This document shows, piece by piece, positions 59,449 through 64,000 of a stretch of DNA of 64,000 bases (its first letter is position 1; each line of letters starts with the position of its first letter). The DNA comes from JBBQVS01 sp964250805 (GTDB taxonomy: Bacteria > Chloroflexota > Ktedonobacteria > Ktedonobacterales > Ktedonobacteraceae). Below the pieces are notes generated by a model. The model ran no database searches and had not been told where the DNA came from. It saw only the letters and a program-made list of their open reading frames with translations. The stretch lies in the NCBI GenBank assembly GCA_964250805.1, contig CAXUHG010000001.1, forward strand, positions 62,001 through 126,000. Direction: 5' to 3'. The translations under genes and the position numbers were made by a program.

Positions 59449-60459
59449 ATGGCGGAACTCACCTGGAAGGGCAAACCAAACACAGAGGCGTATGTCTACA
59501 CACACGCTCCTATTATTCCCCATTATCTACACACAATACAAACTCACACGCCGCAACAAGATAATGATAGGTCTCAACATTTCTCGTGGCACAATCGCCT
59601 CCTACTTGGCGACAATAGCGAACTACTTCCGCTACTGCTTAAAGAATTTGCCGCTCAGGTCAATCTGATTTACATTGATCCGCCCTTCATGACTGGACGC
59701 GTCTTCACTTCCGGCTCACAGGTCGCATACAAGGACACATGGGGCAACGATATAGATGCCTATCTCCAATGGCTATATGAATTACTCTCTCTCCTGTATC
59801 TTTTGCTTGCCGAGCATGGTAGCATCTACGTTCATCTCGACTGGCGTACCACACACTATGTAAAGCTTATGCTCGACGAAATATTCAAGCAGAGCATAGG
59901 AGGCGGCTTTCGCAACGAAATTATCTGGCACTATCACTCTGGAGGTGGTCGCTCACAGAAGGGCTACGCTCGTAAGCATGATACACTCTTGCTCTATACC
60001 AAATCCGCATCCCCGTGCTTTCATAGCGAACGGATCGGCGAGCGACGTGGCACACAGAAGCGCAACAACATGCGTCGAGAGATTGGGGGAGATGGTCGTA
60101 TCTCCTGGACGATTCGCTCGGCTGGTCGCCTGTACACGTACTCCGAAGATTCGCTTATTCCGCCGAGCGATGTGTGGAGTGATATTCCTCATCTGCATCA
60201 ACGCGCTCCCGAACGCACAGGCTATGCAACACAGAAACCAGAGGCATTGCTCGAACGTATCATAGCGGCCTCTTCTGAGGAATATGACCTCGTTCTCGAT
60301 TGTTTTTGTGGAAGTGGTGTTACACCCATTGTCGCCGAAAAACTTCATCGTCGTTGGATCGCCTGTGATAAAAGCGAGCTAGCGATTACCACAACTGAAA
60401 GCCGTTTGCTTGCGGATACATGCTTCTTCCCATTTGTGGTACAACATATTGTGAGCTAG
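59449..60459 (+). CDS. DNA methyltransferase, N6-adenine/N4-cytosine (beta class), orphan
   Basis: A 336-residue enzyme. Catalytic motif IV DPPF (residues 77-80, in NLIYIDPPFMTG) comes before the SAM motif I LDCFCGSGVT (about 283-292), the order of the beta class, to which type III Mod enzymes and CcrM-like enzymes belong. Other marks are YVHLDWRTTHYVKLMLDEIF and TGYATQKPEALLERII. It should methylate an amino group in a specific site; the site is unknown. No restriction endonuclease gene is adjacent, so it appears to be an orphan. A consensus promoter is 45 bp upstream; a ribosome binding site is not evident. Confidence 0.87.
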   Translation: MAELTWKGKPNTEAYVYTHAPIIPHYLHTIQTHTPQQDNDRSQHFSWHNRLLLGDNSELLPLLLKEFAAQVNLIYIDPPFMTGRVFTSGSQVAYKDTWGNDIDAYLQWLYELLSLLYLLLAEHGSIYVHLDWRTTHYVKLMLDEIFKQSIGGGFRNEIIWHYHSGGGRSQKGYARKHDTLLLYTKSASPCFHSERIGERRGTQKRNNMRREIGGDGRISWTIRSAGRLYTYSEDSLIPPSDVWSDIPHLHQRAPERTGYATQKPEALLERIIAASSEEYDLVLDCFCGSGVTPIVAEKLHRRWIACDKSELAITTTESRLLADTCFFPFVVQHIVS

Positions 60460-60570
60460 TTCATAGACAAGACATGTCCGTCTGAGTACACTCTATCTAG
60501 CAGGTATTTTCTCGTTTCCTTCGCGTTATATTATAATATATGTAGTTTATATGACTTACTAGAAAGCTTT

Positions 60571-61713
60571 ATGGAAATTTTTATGAAAACACTACAAGAT
60601 ATACCTTCCCAACCTGCTAAGAGGCAGAAAGCAGTAATTCTCTTGTTGAGTACCTTCCTTCTCTGTACTCTATTGTTGAGTGCGTGCAATTTTCCAGGCA
60701 ATGGTAGCGCAAGTACAACACATGCTACGAGTACGCCAACTATGGCTCCTACTCCCACTATTGATACGACGTTGAACAATCAGAGTGCGACTCAACTCAA
60801 GGCGTTTCAAAAGTGGATTGCGCAAATGAAGCAATACGGCGGCGATACGACGACTTATCAGCAACAGTACGACACAGACCAGCAAGCTCTGCAAGCAGCG
60901 AAAACAGATGCAGCTTATAAAGCGGCTTTGACAACGCTCAACGGTCACGTTACCGCAATTCAGTTGCCTACGCTCAAGACCGAGAGCGCAAGCCTGCAAC
61001 AGCAGTTGAATCAGGAGGTTGCGTCATGGGGGCAGCAACACAAGTACCACGATCCTTCCAACAATACCGACTACGCTCTTGGCTATGAATACGGCATGAA
61101 CGGTATGGGCGGCTGGGCACAGGACGAGTTGAGTGCAGCAAAAACACTTGCCGATTACCAGCAAGCGGTTGATGACCTCAATATGTACTTGACCAACTTT
61201 CATGCGATGACCACGAATAGTAGCGATAAGACACCGTATAATCAGGTTCATCAGACCGACATTCAACTGATGCAGCACTATGGTAATATTAGCAAGCGTG
61301 TTGTGATTGTCTCATTAGGAGAGCAAGCGATGCGTGTGTACGACAATGGCAAGCTAGTAAAGTCGTTTCTTGTAACAACAGGGCGTCCAACCAAACCTAC
61401 GCTTGCTGGTGTGTGGTGGGTCGAGGGTAAGCAATCACCGACCACATTCAAATCCGGTGTTCCGCAAAGTTCGCCCGACTATTACCCGCCCACACCCATC
61501 AACTTTGCGATGCAGTATCATAGCGAAGGCTACTTCATTCACGATAGCTGGTGGCGCGTCAACTATGGACCAGGGACCAATTATCCACATGCCGATGATA
61601 GCGGTGATCCCTTCTCGTCCCAAGGTTCACATGGCTGTGTCAACATGTCGAAGACAGATGCAGGTTGGCTCTACAGTTTCGTCAAATTGTACACTCCAAT
61701 AATGATTTATTAG
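60571..61713 (+). CDS. L,D-transpeptidase (YkuD) lipoprotein
   Basis: A 380-residue lipoprotein: signal helix (about 21-38) and lipobox LLSAC with Cys39, a Thr-rich linker, a helical region rich in Gln/Ala (about 75-230), then the YkuD domain (240-380). RVVIVSLGEQAMRVYDNGKL begins it; the catalytic motif is SHGCVNM (H354, C356), with upstream FIHDSWWR. L,D-transpeptidases make 3-3 crosslinks in peptidoglycan or attach proteins to it, on the outer side of the membrane. ATG 60571 and 60583 are both possible starts. It ends at a palindromic terminator against a C39-like peptidase gene. Confidence 0.9.
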   Translation: MEIFMKTLQDIPSQPAKRQKAVILLLSTFLLCTLLLSACNFPGNGSASTTHATSTPTMAPTPTIDTTLNNQSATQLKAFQKWIAQMKQYGGDTTTYQQQYDTDQQALQAAKTDAAYKAALTTLNGHVTAIQLPTLKTESASLQQQLNQEVASWGQQHKYHDPSNNTDYALGYEYGMNGMGGWAQDELSAAKTLADYQQAVDDLNMYLTNFHAMTTNSSDKTPYNQVHQTDIQLMQHYGNISKRVVIVSLGEQAMRVYDNGKLVKSFLVTTGRPTKPTLAGVWWVEGKQSPTTFKSGVPQSSPDYYPPTPINFAMQYHSEGYFIHDSWWRVNYGPGTNYPHADDSGDPFSSQGSHGCVNMSKTDAGWLYSFVKLYTPIMIY

Positions 61714-61775
61714 AATAACAACAAACATGAAAAAGAGCGGCATGTATGCCGCTCTTTTTCATGTTTGTTGTTATT
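61714..61775. terminator. Near-perfect 62-bp palindrome, bidirectional terminator
   Basis: AATAACAACAAACATGAAAA... (61714-61743) is complementary to 61746-61775, with GT unpaired at the centre. It starts right after the transpeptidase stop codon and stops four bases from the stop codon of the convergent gene; TTATTTT follows on the plus strand. Confidence 0.88.
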
Positions 61776-61779
61776 TTAG

Positions 61780-62664
61780 TTACTGATGCGGGGTTAGTAC
61801 TGCGCTAAAGCCTTGCCACATGCCGAGGAACATGCTGTACGACATGTGCTGGAAGTTTGCGCGAGAAGAGTCGGCGATATAGACATTTTGACTGTCACCA
61901 CCACGTACAACGAAAATATGTCCACCGGGGTAGTAATAACTATCGCGCACACCGACAATCACGGGCTTTCCCGAATTACCAAGAGCGAGAATGTCTTGTA
62001 ATGTACGTGCATGGCTCAAACTTGCATCGAAACCATAGTGAGCGGCGGTAAGCGCGATACCCTCCTCGCGGAGCAAGCCGAGGTTTGTATCGTAGACGCC
62101 AAGATTCAACTCGACCTGTAGCACGTCGGCAGCGATAAGATGCTGCCCATAAGCATTCATGACCGTTGCCATCGCAATGCCTGAACACGACGAGTATGAC
62201 CAGACCTGATATTGATAGTCCGTGTAATATTGTGTACGTGAGGCGGAGTCAATACGCACAACGCGTGCGCTCGCGTCTATAGGAACATAAGAGACGGTAT
62301 TAGAATGAGCCAACATCTTTACATCACTAGCTTGTGAGACGCTCAGAAAAGAGAAACCAATACCCTTTGTCAATGTACGTAGGCCGCCCTCAGTCAAGCC
62401 ACTCTGTATAAACAGCGTGAGCAGGATCATGATAAGAAAGCTGAGCGAGACAAGAGTACGGCGGCGCGTGTACCAGGAAGCGGGTAAAACAAGAGAAGGT
62501 GCCGCGTTACCAAGGGGAAGCAGTGGATGTGTTTCGGCAGATGCCTGTTGTTGGAGTAATGCCTTCTTATGACGGCGATGTGCAAACCAGCCACCAATAA
62601 TAAAGCTTGTGACGATTGCGATCATCAACACAAGCAGTAGGGCCGTGATTACGGCAGACAACAT
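61780..62664 (-). CDS. Membrane-anchored C39-like (papain-fold) cysteine peptidase
   Basis: A 294-residue protein with two membrane helices (about 4-25 and 70-88) and an outer domain from about 105. The active-site pattern of peptidase C39-like/BtrH-type folds is present: Cys160 in WSYSSCSGIAMATVMNAYG, His249 in YYPGGHIFVVRG and Asp265 in VYIADSS; Gln153 (YQYQVW) may be the oxyanion Gln. It could process secreted peptides or envelope proteins. No bacteriocin or ABC exporter is adjacent. It converges with the transpeptidase gene. Confidence 0.82.
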   Translation of the reverse strand: MLSAVITALLLVLMIAIVTSFIIGGWFAHRRHKKALLQQQASAETHPLLPLGNAAPSLVLPASWYTRRRTLVSLSFLIMILLTLFIQSGLTEGGLRTLTKGIGFSFLSVSQASDVKMLAHSNTVSYVPIDASARVVRIDSASRTQYYTDYQYQVWSYSSCSGIAMATVMNAYGQHLIAADVLQVELNLGVYDTNLGLLREEGIALTAAHYGFDASLSHARTLQDILALGNSGKPVIVGVRDSYYYPGGHIFVVRGGDSQNVYIADSSRANFQHMSYSMFLGMWQGFSAVLTPHQ

Positions 62665-62779
62665 ACGTTACCCTCACACAATTTTTCTATCCAGGTTCTT
62701 GAATATTATAACGTATGGGCGCGTTAGATAGCGGTATTGAGAGCAGAAATAACCCGTTAGGGCTACTTCTATACTTTTC

Positions 62780-63169
62780 TCAGGTGGCACGCATGTCATA
62801 GACCTCGACATTTTCGTCGATAGAGTGCCTGTAGATATATACCTGATTGACGAAGTAGTTCAGAGGCAACACAAGGTATTCCACGATATCGGTTGTGTTG
62901 AGGGGACGTACATTCAGTGTGCCGTGCTTACAGATATGGAAGACGAGCAGTTCGCCCGGATCAATGATACCGAGTTGATGATAGTCTTTATAGAGGCTCC
63001 AGGAGATGGTTGTGTTATTTTCGATGAGCAACATTTCGTCGTCGCTCCCAAGATCGAGGCCAATACGCGGTTGAGGACGCGGCGACCAGCCACCAATCTG
63101 CCGTTCGGGAAGTGTTTCGGTTGGAGGAGCTTCGATTTCCTCGATTTCGGGAGCATATGTAATCGCCAT
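62780..63169 (-). CDS. Hypothetical beta-rich protein
   Basis: A 129-residue protein with an acidic/Pro-rich N-terminus (PEIEEIEAPPTETLP) and a beta-rich remainder (EMLLIENNTTISWSLYKDYH, LLVFHICKHGTLNVRPL, IVEYLVLPLNYFVNQVYIYR). GAAAGGCG stands seven to ten bases ahead of the ATG at 63169. No membrane or signal segment. The family is not recognised; the I-E-N-x-T...L-Y style resembles small beta-sandwich domains. Separated from the C39-like gene by 115 bp, same strand. Confidence 0.65.
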   Translation of the reverse strand: MAITYAPEIEEIEAPPTETLPERQIGGWSPRPQPRIGLDLGSDDEMLLIENNTTISWSLYKDYHQLGIIDPGELLVFHICKHGTLNVRPLNTTDIVEYLVLPLNYFVNQVYIYRHSIDENVEVYDMRAT

Positions 63170-63338
63170 GTGTAACGCCTTTCACTATCGAAAAGGGGTA
63201 CGCCTGGAAAACGAACATCTACAACGGCTCTATTAAGATAGGATGCTTTTTAGAGAGGTGCGAGATACATGTATGATATTACTTTTGCTAATTTGACCTT
63301 CAACATCATGCCATACATTTGTATTGTTGTCAAGCTTG

Positions 63339-63366
63339 TTGCAGAACGTCAAAAGCAGACTATAAT
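63339..63366 (+). promoter_or_regulatory. Probable promoter of the DUF72 gene
   Basis: TTGCAG (63339-63344) and TATAAT (63361-63366) with a 16-bp spacer, about 20 bp before the start codon and followed directly by AAAAAGGAG. Confidence 0.6.
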
Positions 63367-63387
63367 ACAACAAAAAGGAGTAGATAT

Positions 63388-64000
63388 ATGTTCTACATAG
63401 GCTGCCCTGCATGGGGATATAAAGAGTGGGTTGGACACAATAATTTTTTCCCGCCTAAGACGCAGGCGAGCGATTTTTTGCGGTTATATAGTAGGAAATT
63501 ATTGACCGTTGAGGGCAACACAACATTCTACGCCCTACCATCCGCTGAAACGGTCGCACGATGGCGGCAGGAGACGCCAGAGACATTTCGCATCTGCCCC
63601 AAAGTGTCACGCGATATCAGCCATGAAGCTCATATCGACAGGCGCAAAGAGGAAACGTTGGCGTTTGTGGAACGGATGCGCGGTTTAGGAACACGCTTGG
63701 GACCAATATTTCTACAACTTCCACCTGCGTTTTCACCGAATCAGTTGCCAGAGTTAGAGGCGTTTCTAGCTTTCTGGCCTCTCGATGTGCGTTTAGCGGT
63801 TGAGGTACGCAATCCCAGTTTTTACACAGAGCAGGGAGCAGAACACTTGAATGATATCCTACGTCGTTATAATGTGGCATGCGTGTTGATGGACACACGC
63901 CCAATTCGCACGGGGACGAAGCAAGAACAACAGATGCTGCAAGCTCGCGAACGCAAGCCAAATTTACCACTACAGATTGTCACTACAAACGACGTTGCCT
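63388..64000 (+). CDS. DUF72 (YecE-like) protein, 3' end outside window
   Basis: The frame opens at ATG 63388, with AAAAAGGAG ahead, and runs off the window after about 204 residues. It has the DUF72 TIM-barrel features: YIGCPAWGYKEWVG, FYALPSAETVARWRQETPET, FRICPKVSRDISHE, LGTRLGPIFLQLPPAFSPNQ and VRLAVEVRNPSFYT. The biochemical role of the family is not settled; links to nucleic-acid or metal chemistry have been suggested. The family normally has about 240-290 residues, so roughly a quarter is missing. Confidence 0.9.
   Translation, partial: MFYIGCPAWGYKEWVGHNNFFPPKTQASDFLRLYSRKLLTVEGNTTFYALPSAETVARWRQETPETFRICPKVSRDISHEAHIDRRKEETLAFVERMRGLGTRLGPIFLQLPPAFSPNQLPELEAFLAFWPLDVRLAVEVRNPSFYTEQGAEHLNDILRRYNVACVLMDTRPIRTGTKQEQQMLQARERKPNLPLQIVTTNDVA

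Noticed and set aside
59449..60459. Restriction-modification system
   Set aside because: Only the methyltransferase is present; neighbours are an L,D-transpeptidase and a lipoprotein.

Overview
The window looks like chromosomal DNA of a Ktedonobacteria-type Chloroflexota bacterium. This is inference from gene content: a BTAD/TPR regulator, a Ser/Thr kinase with a large ectodomain, several Thr/Ser/Pro-rich lipoproteins, a soluble PAS/GAF histidine kinase and long spacers carrying palindromic repeats. Coding density is high on both strands. No rRNA, tRNA, transposase, phage gene or CRISPR array was recognised. A 10-base run of N at 428-437 marks an assembly gap inside a palindrome.

Layout. 1-2.1 kb: 3' end of a nitroreductase gene, then a beta-propeller lipoprotein with a small acidic partner. 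2.1-8.6 kb: a complete livKHMGF-type ABC uptake operon on the minus strand, behind a consensus promoter and a leader of about 235 nt. 8.7-14.5 kb: a methyltransferase, an MFS exporter, a flavoprotein remnant, and a BTAD regulator overlapping a second methyltransferase. 14.7-18.4 kb: an inverted-repeat element, three unknown small genes, coaE, and a caspase-fold/TPR/membrane protein lacking the catalytic dyad. 18.5-23 kb: ABC-F ATPase, pyrE, slipin and NfeD. 23-31 kb: overlapping methyltransferase/HD genes, an SDR with its TetR regulator, a GrdB-like Cys protein, a peroxiredoxin, a GT87-like membrane glycosyltransferase and an MFS transporter. 31-34.4 kb: ThuA-like protein, aldehyde dehydrogenase and two very small genes. 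34.6-39.6 kb: a papain-like protein divergent from an HTH-NTPase and a membrane NTPase, the best candidate for an undescribed system. 39.6-50.2 kb: PPP-type phosphatase, cystathionine beta-synthase, a Ser/Thr kinase paired with a membrane protein sharing its ectodomain, pckA and murD. 50.4-53.8 kb: a histidine kinase/response regulator pair. 54-59 kb: small genes, an ECF sigma factor, a Tat-exported ferritin-like protein and a second beta-propeller lipoprotein operon. 59.4-64 kb: an orphan DNA methyltransferase, an L,D-transpeptidase lipoprotein, a C39-like membrane peptidase, an unknown protein and the start of a DUF72 protein.

Recurrent theme: most convergent gene pairs are separated by a long (26-32 bp arm), nearly perfect palindrome of unique sequence, often including the stop codon. 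Apart from these, two families of dispersed palindromic elements occur (about 140 bp with termini TTCGTAGGGACC; about 70 bp built on GGGAGACCGCAAGGGTCTCC). Most cellular roles given here are ordinary housekeeping, transport and envelope functions; functions come from motif recognition by eye and no database search was possible.
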